From: Firmicutes bacterium UBA3871
Lineage (GTDB): Bacteria; Bacillota; Clostridia; Peptostreptococcales; Anaerovoracaceae
Direction of reading: 5' to 3'
Assembly: GCA_002392265.1 (NCBI GenBank)
Contig: DGGP01000092.1
Location: forward strand, 1 to 13,248
Length of the DNA stretch: 13,248 nt
Below, piece by piece: positions 1 through 5,948 of this stretch. A program made the translations under genes and the position numbers. Positions within the stretch are counted from its first letter, which is position 1, and each line of letters opens with the position of its first letter. Below the pieces are notes generated by a model that saw only the letters and a list, made by a program, of their open reading frames with translations, did no database searches and was not told where the DNA came from.

Positions 1-120
1 AAAAGAACAGAGAATTCAGAAAACGGTTGACAATGCGCGCGAAAAACATTAAAATTCAATCAGCAAGTACTTAACGACACAATTGATATTGCGATAAAAA
101 AGGGGGAAGTATGAAAAAGA
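1..120 (+). repeat. Direct repeat copy 1: promoter, leader and start codon cassette
   Basis: This stretch recurs at 2996-3115 with an offset of 2995 bases. By my reading 118 of 120 bases match. The only differences are the two bases just before the start codon (GT here, AC there), and identity stops ten bases into the coding region. The repeat carries a complete promoter, an untranslated leader and a ribosome site, so two unrelated exported proteins share one expression cassette. The match already holds at base 1, so this copy may extend beyond the window. Confidence 0.97.
27..55 (+). promoter_or_regulatory. Sigma-A promoter of the lipoprotein gene
   Basis: A perfect -35 TTGACA (27-32), a 17-base spacer and a -10 TAAAAT (50-55) form a near-consensus housekeeping promoter. 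Transcription should begin near 62, giving a leader of about 50 bases. The leader holds the palindrome AAGTACTT (65-72), which could be a regulator site but is short. The ribosome site AGGGGGAA (101-108) lies only two bases from the ATG. Confidence 0.85.
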
Positions 121-644
121 CTATAATCTTAGTGGTGGTGCTTTTGACGCTGCTTCTCGCAGCTTGCGGTACGCCGCAGGATGGCAGGATCGACGTCGCA
201 AAGGCTTTCTGCAGTGAGTTCCACGAAAATGTGGACAATGTTGCGATGGGCGAACTTATTGACACTCTTTCCGCCGTGCCAAATCCGGAAGACCTGCAAG
301 CCTTGGACGCAGACGGCATCCTTGCGATAGACACGAAAAAGCAAGCAAAGATGGAAGAGCTTTACGCTCCGCTTGAAGAATACTTCGCAGAAGGAGCTTT
401 TGAGCGCTTCATCTCGCAGGCCCTTTTGTACGAATACCGCAAGCAGTGCTACGAACTGGAAGCAAGTCCTGCAATCACGGACTTTTCCGCGGCGGAGGGT
501 GATGGCGGCACGCTGGATGTAACACTTATGCTGAGCACCGGCATTGAGGGAAAGGCAGACATAGAGCAGCACCTTCAGTTCACATTTGACGGTAATGAAA
601 AGATCACAGATGTGTTCTTCACAAGCCGCAGCTTTTTAAACTAG
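111..644 (+). CDS. Small lipoprotein of unknown function
   Basis: The 177-residue product starts with two lysines and a hydrophobic stretch (residues 4-16). It ends in a lipobox, L16-A17-A18-C19, so it should be cleaved by signal peptidase II and lipidated on Cys19 at the outer face of the membrane. The mature part is acidic, has no motif I recognise, and contains two further cysteines (34 and 113) that might form a disulfide. Transcription comes from the strong repeat-borne promoter. No clear terminator follows; a TTTGACAT/ATGTCAAA inverted repeat (672-679 and 697-704) lacks a T-tract. I do not recognise the family. The call as a lipoprotein is firm, the function is unknown. Confidence 0.88.
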   Translation: MKKTIILVVVLLTLLLAACGTPQDGRIDVAKAFCSEFHENVDNVAMGELIDTLSAVPNPEDLQALDADGILAIDTKKQAKMEELYAPLEEYFAEGAFERFISQALLYEYRKQCYELEASPAITDFSAAEGDGGTLDVTLMLSTGIEGKADIEQHLQFTFDGNEKITDVFFTSRSFLN

Positions 645-775
645 TAGTATTAAGTCCAAACTCCGAAAATTTTTGACATGACGGGGCGTTAGTGATATGT
701 CAAAGCTAGAAAAAGAAGCTACAGAAGAGTGGCTTGCCTTTTTTGCTGTTAATAAAAATATGGTAAAATGAAAAG
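645..775. other. Non-coding gap with an inverted repeat
   Basis: This interval separates the lipoprotein from the gene scar. It contains an 8-base inverted repeat (672-679 and 697-704) with a 17-base loop and no following T-run, so it is a poor terminator. A 24-codon open frame from ATG 697 to TGA 769-771 lacks a ribosome site and recognisable homology, and I do not call it a gene. The sequence probably includes the decayed upstream part of the zinc-ribbon paralog. Confidence 0.4.
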
Positions 776-940
776 TGCCCCTATTGCAGCGCGCCGAACG
801 ACCATATCAGGCGTACGGCGAACAAGCGACTGAAAACCATAGATAAATTAAAGGAATACTGCCTCGTGAACAATGTGCCGGTAGACAAGATGCGCTTCCA
901 CATCGGCGAGAATTACAAGGGCGCAAAGGCTTACGGCATC
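776..940 (+). pseudogene. Fragment of a zinc-ribbon protein paralog, fused to hutI remnant
   Basis: These 55 codons read CPYCSAPN, then TIDKLKEYC, then FHIGENYKGAKAYGI. They align without gaps to residues 19-73 of the intact zinc-ribbon membrane protein at 3668-4486 (minus), with 37 of 55 residues identical by my count. Many of the DNA differences in the conserved part are silent, so the ancestor was a functional gene. The fragment has no usable start: the frame opens after TAA at 764-766, and the nearby ATG at 768 is in another frame with no ribosome site. The first CxxC pair seen in the intact relative is absent. At codon 55 the frame runs directly into imidazolonepropionase sequence. A GTG at 866 could give a short peptide, but nothing supports its use. 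Confidence 0.85.
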
Positions 941-1084
941 GGTCGCGGCGATGAGGTCGGAACCCTCGAAGTCGGAAAGAAAGCCGACATGGTTATCTGG
1001 TATGCGGACAGCTTTGGGTTCCTGTGCTATCGCATGGGCTCAAACCTCGCAATTGAGACAATCAAGGGCGGAGAGATATTTTAA
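941..1084 (+). pseudogene. hutI: C-terminal remnant of imidazolonepropionase
   Basis: These last 47 codons before TAA read GRGDEVGTLEVGKKADMVIW and then a Tyr-Arg-Met-Gly segment ending in IKGGEIF. This is the typical tail of imidazolonepropionase, an amidohydrolase that opens imidazolone propionate to formimidoylglutamate in histidine degradation. The family pattern is G-x-(L/I)-E-x-GK-x-AD-x-VIW, then Y-R-x-G-x-N, then a final IK-x-G. The full enzyme is about 400-420 residues, so roughly 90 percent is missing, including the metal-binding catalytic barrel. The remnant is joined in frame to a zinc-ribbon fragment, possibly within a shared Ala-Tyr-x-Ile stretch. It cannot be active. The identification rests on recalled family pattern and was not searched. 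Confidence 0.8.
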
Positions 1085-1096
1085 TAAAGCTTTTGG

Positions 1097-1124
1097 AAAG
1101 GCAGAGCACCGGCTCTGCCTTTTT
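1097..1124 (+). terminator. Rho-independent terminator after the hutI remnant
   Basis: The stem GGCAGAGC (1100-1107) pairs with GCTCTGCC (1112-1119) around a 4-base loop and is followed by five T residues (1120-1124). Three A residues before the stem extend the pairing. It lies 13 bases after the stop and is probably hutI's original terminator, carried along with the gene end. Confidence 0.9.
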
Positions 1125-1128
1125 ATAT

Positions 1129-1157
1129 TTGACTTTTTTGTTTTAGATTGATATAAT
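1129..1157 (+). promoter_or_regulatory. Promoter of the AbiE toxin-antitoxin operon
   Basis: TTGACT (1129-1134), a 17-base spacer and a perfect TATAAT (1152-1157) form a strong sigma-A promoter right after the hutI terminator. The -10 overlaps TTGATATA (1148-1155), whose reverse complement TATATCAA sits at 1192-1199 just before the ribosome site. Characterised AbiEi antitoxins repress their own operon by binding inverted repeats in the promoter, so these half-sites are candidate operators. That assignment is inference. Confidence 0.8.
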
Positions 1158-1217
1158 ACAAGCGTAATTAGAAGCAAAAATTCAAAAACAATATATCAAG
1201 AAAGGAGTTGGCCTATC

Positions 1218-1874
1218 ATGACATATATGGACTTTACCTGTAATCTGTTGAAAAAGGCACCAGTCGGTGCACCTATTTATACAGGGCAAGTTGCAGAGAA
1301 AATGGCTGAACATTTTACTCTTGAGCGTAAAGAGGCTACAGCTGCAACTGCTGTTGCTTTCAAACGCATCATGGATGGTAAGTTAATTCCGGATCTGCGT
1401 TTTTATCAGAAAGGAATTTATTATAGAACGATTTCTACGCCTTTCGGCGAAAGAGGTATAGACAGAGAGCAGCTTGTTGCCGACAAATATCTGTTCCCCA
1501 ACAAGGGATATGAAACGGGGCTTACTTTCCTTCATCGTATAGGGCTTACAACGCAGATGCCCAAAGAACGTGTAATTGCTACAAATATGGCAAAAGAATG
1601 CGCACGAACAGATAAGAAACTGGAAGTTGTGATTAAACCACCAAAGGCAGAGATAAGTGCGGAGAATAAAGATTATCTGCAAATACTGGATGCATTGGAG
1701 ATTTTGGATAAAGCACCTATTGATGCAGAGCATCCATATGAGATAATAGCAGAACATATTCGGGAAAAAGAGTTGCGTTACGAAAGACTACTTTATTTTG
1801 CAGCTCATTATTACAACAAGAATACCGTCATGCAGCTTGCGCACACCGCCGGAGAAGGAGAGAAAAACAAATGA
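1218..1874 (+). CDS. AbiEi-type antitoxin (DUF6088-like), type IV toxin-antitoxin system
   Basis: The 218-residue protein resembles the short AbiEi-like antitoxins that precede AbiEii nucleotidyltransferase toxins. The N-terminal part (about residues 1-75) looks like a winged helix: the segment YTGQVAEKMAEHF, then an AVAFKRIMDGKLI helix, then a Phe/Tyr-rich wing containing KGIYYRT. This is the usual order in the family, where the N-terminus binds DNA and the C-terminal part neutralises the toxin. The start at 1218 follows AAAGGAG (1201-1207) at normal spacing; ATG 1227 is a weaker alternative. Its stop overlaps the toxin ATG by four bases (ATGA), indicating translational coupling. Lysine and glutamate codons are mostly AAA and GAA and the gene is AT-rich compared with flanking genes, suggesting acquisition by transfer. 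The pairing is strong; the exact family name is from memory. Confidence 0.82.
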   Translation: MTYMDFTCNLLKKAPVGAPIYTGQVAEKMAEHFTLERKEATAATAVAFKRIMDGKLIPDLRFYQKGIYYRTISTPFGERGIDREQLVADKYLFPNKGYETGLTFLHRIGLTTQMPKERVIATNMAKECARTDKKLEVVIKPPKAEISAENKDYLQILDALEILDKAPIDAEHPYEIIAEHIREKELRYERLLYFAAHYYNKNTVMQLAHTAGEGEKNK

Positions 1875-2851
1875 GATTACACCTCGATAAAGATGCCTTT
1901 CGAGTATTAATAGAAAGCGTTCATGAACGGACAGGATACAGAAGCGATGTTTTGGAAAAAGATTATTATGTAGTGCTTATACTGAAGGAACTTGCAGAGA
2001 AACAAGCTGCTGGTTTGCCTGCTTATTTTAAAGGCGGAACCGCATTATACAAAGCCCTTAAAACTACAAATCGTTTTTCTGAAGACATAGATTTGTCCGT
2101 TGATACCAGAGGCATAAGTCGTTCGCAAAGTGATAAGCGATTAGAACAAGCCACAAAGAAATACGCTTCTTTAATGCGTGACCCGGCAAGCGGAAAAACG
2201 AATCGTTCAGAAGTCATTGCCACATATATCTATGAACCGATAACTGTCTATGATGCAAACGATGCGCTACAGCGGTTTGGAAAGGTAAAAATTGAAGCAA
2301 CATCGTTCACCATCAGCGAGCCGATTGAAAGGTTGGAGGTTTCCGCTATGTTGTACAGCCTTGCTTCGGAAAGAGAAAAGCGGATTCTCGAAAAGGAGTA
2401 TGACGTAAGGCCGTTCTCTGTTTTAACCATCTCTATGGAGCGAGTTTTTATTGATAAGCTCTTTGCTGCAGAAGCATATGTGCGGAGAGCTGCTGAGCCG
2501 CATCGGGCTTTTGAGGCGGCAAAACATATTTACGATTTGGCAGTTATCGGGGAACACGAAAAAATCGAGAGCCTTCTCTCCGATAAGGATCAAATGAAGA
2601 GACTCTTGGATATACGTATCACTGAAGAGAAAAATCGTCTTGATGGGATAGCAGGTGTAATGCCTTCGGAGTTCTCTTTCTTTTCGGAAGCGGCGAAAAG
2701 CATAGCAATTCGTAAGGCTTACAGCACCATGCAAAGCCAATATGTGCTTCGCGAAAGTGATTGTATTGATTATGAAAATGCAATGGAAGCTATATCTTCC
2801 ATCCAAGAAAAACTGGTGAAAAATCCATCGTGGCGCGAATATAAACTATAA
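1871..2851 (+). CDS. AbiEii-type nucleotidyltransferase toxin
   Basis: The 326-residue protein has the hallmarks of the AbiEii/AbiGii toxin family (DNA polymerase-beta fold nucleotidyltransferase). KDY at residues 30-32 is followed by the nucleotide-binding FKGGTAL (53-59) and the metal-binding RFSEDIDL (68-75) with acidic residues D72 and D74. A later basic/acidic pair, K196 in IDKLFAAEAY and D222 in KHIYDL, matches the conserved later motifs. Family members studied so far transfer nucleotides, reported targets including tRNA, and cause reversible growth arrest or phage abortive infection; the target here is unknown. The gene is complete with active-site residues intact, so the module is probably functional. 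It overlaps the antitoxin by four bases and ends before a clear terminator. AT-rich codon use matches the antitoxin and differs from the metabolic genes at 9694-13248. Confidence 0.9.
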   Translation: MRLHLDKDAFRVLIESVHERTGYRSDVLEKDYYVVLILKELAEKQAAGLPAYFKGGTALYKALKTTNRFSEDIDLSVDTRGISRSQSDKRLEQATKKYASLMRDPASGKTNRSEVIATYIYEPITVYDANDALQRFGKVKIEATSFTISEPIERLEVSAMLYSLASEREKRILEKEYDVRPFSVLTISMERVFIDKLFAAEAYVRRAAEPHRAFEAAKHIYDLAVIGEHEKIESLLSDKDQMKRLLDIRITEEKNRLDGIAGVMPSEFSFFSEAAKSIAIRKAYSTMQSQYVLRESDCIDYENAMEAISSIQEKLVKNPSWREYKL

Positions 2852-2885
2852 AGAATAGTATATTAAGGGCTGGAAGACTTGCGAG

Positions 2886-2919
2886 CACTTCTGTCGAAAA
2901 TTTTGGCAGAAGTGTTTTT
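2886..2919 (+). terminator. Rho-independent terminator of the AbiE operon
   Basis: CACTTCTGTC (2886-2895) pairs with GGCAGAAGTG (2905-2914), with one G-U pair, and is followed by TTTTT (2915-2919). The central bases can extend the stem by a few more A-T pairs. It lies 35 bases after the toxin stop. Confidence 0.9.
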
Positions 2920-2952
2920 CAAGTGTCCGTTCATCTGAGCAGATATAGATTG

Positions 2953-2976
2953 CTCATTTGATGCGCGTCAAATGAG
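2953..2976. repeat. Perfect 9-base inverted repeat upstream of the second cassette
   Basis: CTCATTTGA (2953-2961) and TCAAATGAG (2968-2976) are exact reverse complements around a 6-base GC-rich loop. No T-run follows, so it is not a standard terminator. It lies about 45 bases upstream of the second cassette's -35 and ends 19 bases before the direct repeat. It could be a regulator site or a recombination-related hairpin. Whether copy 1 has the same element cannot be seen. Confidence 0.6.
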
Positions 2977-2995
2977 AGTTGAATAAAGCGGTGCC

Positions 2996-3115
2996 AAAAG
3001 AACAGAGAATTCAGAAAACGGTTGACAATGCGCGCGAAAAACATTAAAATTCAATCAGCAAGTACTTAACGACACAATTGATATTGCGATAAAAAAGGGG
3101 GAAACATGAAAAAGA
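2996..3115 (+). repeat. Direct repeat copy 2: promoter, leader and start codon cassette
   Basis: This is the second copy of the 1-120 repeat, in the same orientation. Identity begins at or before the first base visible in copy 1 and ends just after the start codon of the secreted protein gene. The two copies bracket the lipoprotein gene, the gene scar and the AbiE operon, so homologous recombination between them would remove 2995 bases. Confidence 0.97.
3022..3050 (+). promoter_or_regulatory. Sigma-A promoter of the secreted protein gene
   Basis: This copy of the promoter is identical to the one at 27-55: TTGACA (3022-3027), 17 bases, TAAAAT (3045-3050). The leader with AAGTACTT (3060-3067) and the ribosome site AGGGGGAA is also the same, apart from two bases before the ATG. 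Confidence 0.85.
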
Positions 3116-3603
3116 TTTTAACCATAGCGATAGCAATCGTTTGCTGCGCGGTTTCCGTTGTCTCTTTGGCAGAGCCCTATGAGGCTGCTGATGATTCGGC
3201 GGTGGCGGACACTATAGCTATGCTGGAGGCGCAGTACAGCACCCTCGAAGGGCAGATTGTCTGGGCGGGTGAAGAAGAGTTCGCTGTTTACGAGGTATTC
3301 AAAAAAGAAGCAGGCACCTATACAACATCTATCGGAAAAATAAAGCCAATCGTTATTGGAGTTGCGACCGTTGTCAGATCCAAGGAGGATTCTTCGTTTG
3401 TTCGGGTAGAGACTCTTCCGTATATAGAAATCGTTGCACCAGATGCAGACTGGGATGGTGGGGACTTTTCAATTAATAACGATGGGAGCGGTAAAGTAAG
3501 GATTTCCTCTGTCGGCTGCTTCTTCAGGGGGCTTGCTACTTCCAGCAAACCGCCGGTTAAATCCGAGAATGTAACCGTAGCTGTTTACGTAAACTTTGAA
3601 TAA
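3106..3603 (+). CDS. Secreted protein of unknown function
   Basis: The 165-residue product begins MKKILTIAIAI and has a hydrophobic core to about residue 21, then SLA-EP, a plausible signal peptidase I site near residue 22. Two cysteines (13 and 14) lie inside the hydrophobic core but do not form a lipobox, so this is a secreted protein rather than a lipoprotein. The mature part is about 140 residues, rich in Val, Ser, Glu and Asp, with alternating hydrophobic residues that suggest a beta-sandwich; that is a guess from pattern. A single Cys lies in SSVGCFF. I recognise no family. It is not visibly homologous to the lipoprotein at 111-644 beyond the first four residues, although both share the same promoter cassette. 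A hairpin terminator follows immediately. Confidence 0.82.
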   Translation: MKKILTIAIAIVCCAVSVVSLAEPYEAADDSAVADTIAMLEAQYSTLEGQIVWAGEEEFAVYEVFKKEAGTYTTSIGKIKPIVIGVATVVRSKEDSSFVRVETLPYIEIVAPDADWDGGDFSINNDGSGKVRISSVGCFFRGLATSSKPPVKSENVTVAVYVNFE

Positions 3604-3611
3604 ATTGAACT

Positions 3612-3648
3612 AAAAAACCGCTTCACCTGTCAAAAGGTGTAGCGGTTT
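3612..3648. terminator. Terminator shared by convergent genes
   Basis: AAACCGCT (3615-3622) pairs with AGCGGTTT (3641-3648). An inner stem CACCT/AGGTG (3624-3628 and 3635-3639) encloses a 6-base loop, with one T-T mismatch between the two stems. Read on the minus strand the hairpin is followed by six T residues (complement of 3612-3617), so it is best for the zinc-ribbon gene. On the plus strand only TTTAT follows, but it may still stop the secreted protein transcript. Confidence 0.85.
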
Positions 3649-3667
3649 ATATTATTCGCTTTATGCT

Positions 3668-4486
3668 TTACCAGTCGGAATCCCAGTCGCTGCCGGAATC
3701 CCAATCCCAATCGTCATCGTAATCCCAGTCGTCGTCATCATCCCAGGATGAACTCCAGTCATTGTCATCGGACCAGGAGCTCCAGGAGGAGTCGTCGTCC
3801 TCGTCGTACCAGACAGAGTCGCTGAAATCATCAAAGTCATAGTCGTAATCGTAGTAATACGATTCGTAATACTCGGCCATGTCCTCGAGAGGCTTGTCGG
3901 TAGGCAGCCATCCGGAATCATCATATCTGTACCAGCTGTTGCTCTGGTTATAATAGTGCTGTCCGTTGTAGTTATAATAACCTGAAGCATCTGTCGACAT
4001 CAGGTAAAAAACAATACAAAAAAGCACAAAAAACGCTATACCTACAACTAAAAGAATCTTTTTCCATTTTGGCCAGGGCTGGTGATTTTTCCTCTTTGCA
4101 GGGGGCCGGCTGCCCGGAAGATTTGCTTCCTCGTGGTTGTTAAACTCCGTGCGCAGCTTTTGGAAAATCTCGTTTACCGCATAGGCTTCATCTGTTCCCG
4201 AATAGCGAACCGCACGGCTCCCATCGGCTTTGTTTTTATAAACGACAAAGTTTGAACCGTCTTTGTATATTCCATAGGCCTTTGCACCCTTGTAATTTTC
4301 GCCTATATGGAAATGCATCTTTTCGAGAGGCACATTCCGCAGGCGGCAATATTCCTTCAGCTCATCAATCGTGTGAGGCACGCCGTCGGCTGCGCGCTTT
4401 GTATGGCTGTTCGGCGCACCGCAGTGCGGGCAGACGGTTAAATCATCTTCGAACAGGTTTGAACAATATTCGCATTTAATCTGCAT
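3668..4486 (-). CDS. Zinc-ribbon single-pass membrane protein with Asp/Trp/Tyr-rich tail
   Basis: I start the 272-residue protein at 4486, where AGGAGG (4494-4499) sits seven bases upstream; a longer frame from 4516 lacks such a site. Residues 5-22 form a zinc ribbon (C5, C8, C19, C22). Residues 38-115 are a small alpha/beta-like region including FHIGENYKGAKAYGIYKDG. A Lys/Pro/Trp-rich linker leads to one membrane helix (about 144-163). The remaining roughly 105 residues should lie outside the cell if the zinc ribbon is cytoplasmic. This tail is first Tyr/Asn-rich (YYNYNGQHYYNQ) and then almost entirely Asp, Ser, Trp and Tyr, ending in WDSDW. I know similar zinc-ribbon-plus-helix designs in Firmicutes but no function. 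The N-terminal part is homologous to the pseudogene at 776-940. The tail is low complexity and could bind metal, cell wall or a basic partner; that is speculation. Confidence 0.85.
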   Translation of the reverse strand: MQIKCEYCSNLFEDDLTVCPHCGAPNSHTKRAADGVPHTIDELKEYCRLRNVPLEKMHFHIGENYKGAKAYGIYKDGSNFVVYKNKADGSRAVRYSGTDEAYAVNEIFQKLRTEFNNHEEANLPGSRPPAKRKNHQPWPKWKKILLVVGIAFFVLFCIVFYLMSTDASGYYNYNGQHYYNQSNSWYRYDDSGWLPTDKPLEDMAEYYESYYYDYDYDFDDFSDSVWYDEDDDSSWSSWSDDNDWSSSWDDDDDWDYDDDWDWDSGSDWDSDW

Positions 4487-4515
4487 AAAACATCCTCCTG
4501 ATTTGTCCGCATTCA

Positions 4516-4521
4516 ATTATA
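4516..4521 (-). promoter_or_regulatory. Probable -10 of the zinc-ribbon gene promoter
   Basis: On the minus strand a perfect TATAAT preceded directly by GTG lies 29 bases before the start codon, a suitable place for a -10. No good -35 is found at 16-18 bases, so the promoter may depend on an activator or the adjacent TG. It is divergent from the peptidase promoter, with the two -10 hexamers about 75 bases apart. Confidence 0.5.
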
Positions 4522-4573
4522 CACTAAAGGCCAATAAAATCCACCCCAAAAGCGAAAAAGAAAGAAAAAATCC

Positions 4574-4602
4574 TTGCATAAATATACCTAAAAGCGTATC
4601 AT
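4574..4602 (+). promoter_or_regulatory. Promoter of the M20 peptidase gene
   Basis: TTGCAT (4574-4579), a 17-base spacer and TATCAT (4597-4602) give a good sigma-A match 32 bases before the start codon. AAGGAG (4622-4627) follows seven bases before the ATG. Confidence 0.7.
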
Positions 4603-4634
4603 ATTAACCACAAGCGTAAAAAAGGAGACATATC

Positions 4635-5939
4635 ATGAAAAGCCCGATAAATCAGAGTAAACAGGACATATACGTAAAAGAATTTCAAAAACTCATTCGC
4701 AAGGAAACCGTTTCTTCGCGTGAAAACAGAGACCGCACAAAGTTCCGCGAGTTTCACGATATTCTCCGTGAGGTCTTTCCAAAGGTCTTTGAGGCATGCG
4801 AATTTCGCGAGTTCGACGGCTCAATCCTCCTCCTCTGGAAGGGAAAGGACCGCAGCAAGCCCCCTATTATGTTCATGAACCACCACGACGTTGTGGAAGC
4901 AACCGGCAACTGGAAATACCCTCCTTTTTCCGCAGAGATAGCGGACGGCAGGATTTACGGCCGCGGCACCTTTGACACAAAGGGCGGGCTCTACTGCATG
5001 CTCCGCGCCGGAGAAGAGCTGATTACCGAAGGCTTTACGCCTGACCGCGACATATATTTTGAAAGCACATGCAACGAAGAAAATACACAGGAAGGCGCTG
5101 CAGCCATTTCAAAGTGGATGAAGGAAAACGACATACACCTTGCGGCAAGCTTTGACGAAGGCGGCAATATTATGGAGGTGCCGGTAGAAGGTGTAAAGGG
5201 TACCTTTGCTATGGTAGGACTCGGTGAAAAGGGCTGCGCAGAGATTAAGTTTACTGCGCGCTCTGCAGGAGGTCATGCAAGCGTGCCGCCAAAAAATACG
5301 CCGCTTGTTCGACTCGGCCGCTTTATGGCTGAGGTCGAAGACACTGTAGCCTTTGACAGGAAAAAGTCTGACGTTCTCGAAGAGCTTCTTCGCCGCCTCG
5401 AGCCGTTTATGGGAGGGCAAAAGATAAACACTGACGACTTTGAATCGCTTACGCCTACGCTAAGGGCGATGCTTGCAACAACGCTGGCCTTCACGATGGC
5501 GCATGGCGCGGAGGGCGCGAACGTGCTGCCGCAGGAGGCTTACATAATAGGAAATATGCGCTTCTCGCATCATGAGGGTCGTGATAAAGCGATGGAAAAA
5601 GTGCAGAAGGTGGCCGATAAATACGGCATTGAGATAGATGTGTACGATCCGGGCTTCATTTCGACGATTTCGCCTTATGACGGGCCGGCTTTCCAAGTGA
5701 TGGAATCCGCGATAAAAGAGATTTTTCCAAATGTTGATGCGGTGCTGCCATATATCTTAAACGGTGCATCGGATTCGTCGTTTTACGGTGAGGTATGCGA
5801 TCAGTGCATGCGCTTTCTGCCATTCGAGGCAGACGCAGAGCAGATGGCGGGCGTGCACGGCCTAAACGAGCACATAAAAGTGGATTCACTCGCCCCGGCG
5901 GTGGAGTTTTATAAGTATATAATGCGAGAATACAAATAA
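4635..5939 (+). CDS. M20 family metallopeptidase (ArgE/DapE/aminoacylase-like)
   Basis: The 434-residue protein is a complete M20 dizinc amidohydrolase. NHHDVV (82-87) supplies zinc ligand H83 and catalytic-site D85. GRGTFDTKGG (109-118) carries bridging D114. CNEEN (146-150) has the general base E148 and ligand E149. FDEGG (173-177) has E175, and HGLNEHI near the end has H413. These positions parallel aminoacylase-1. The GGHASVPP segment marks the inserted dimerisation domain. Members remove acyl groups or C-terminal residues from peptides and N-acyl amino acids in the cytoplasm; the substrate cannot be told from sequence. No signal peptide is present. It is probably a single-gene unit, with its own promoter, converging on the ABC permease gene only nine bases beyond its stop and with no evident terminator in between. 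Confidence 0.93.
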   Translation: MKSPINQSKQDIYVKEFQKLIRKETVSSRENRDRTKFREFHDILREVFPKVFEACEFREFDGSILLLWKGKDRSKPPIMFMNHHDVVEATGNWKYPPFSAEIADGRIYGRGTFDTKGGLYCMLRAGEELITEGFTPDRDIYFESTCNEENTQEGAAAISKWMKENDIHLAASFDEGGNIMEVPVEGVKGTFAMVGLGEKGCAEIKFTARSAGGHASVPPKNTPLVRLGRFMAEVEDTVAFDRKKSDVLEELLRRLEPFMGGQKINTDDFESLTPTLRAMLATTLAFTMAHGAEGANVLPQEAYIIGNMRFSHHEGRDKAMEKVQKVADKYGIEIDVYDPGFISTISPYDGPAFQVMESAIKEIFPNVDAVLPYILNGASDSSFYGEVCDQCMRFLPFEADAEQMAGVHGLNEHIKVDSLAPAVEFYKYIMREYK

Positions 5940-5948
5940 AATATGAGC

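Noticed and set aside
129..572. 147-codon open frame on the minus strand inside the lipoprotein gene
   Set aside because: It lies opposite a gene with a clear promoter, ribosome site and lipobox; it has no ribosome site and no recognisable domain.
672..704. TTTGACAT/ATGTCAAA inverted repeat as a terminator for the lipoprotein gene
   Set aside because: The 17-base loop and lack of a T-tract make it a poor terminator; it is recorded only as a possible structure.
697..771. 24-codon open frame after the lipoprotein gene
   Set aside because: No ribosome site, no recognisable homology, and it sits among decayed sequence before the zinc-ribbon fragment.
3022..3105. Riboswitch in the repeated leader
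   Set aside because: The leader is only about 50 bases and shows no stable helices or known riboswitch core.
3661..3990. Thr/Ile/Met-rich open frame opposite-phase within the Asp/Trp tail of the zinc-ribbon gene
   Set aside because: It is on the same strand as the zinc-ribbon gene in another frame and simply reflects repetitive GAT/TGG/TAT codons; it has no start signal.
3668..4516. Longer start of the zinc-ribbon protein at 4516
   Set aside because: The next in-frame ATG at 4486 has AGGAGG at ideal spacing, and the longer start overlaps the predicted -10.
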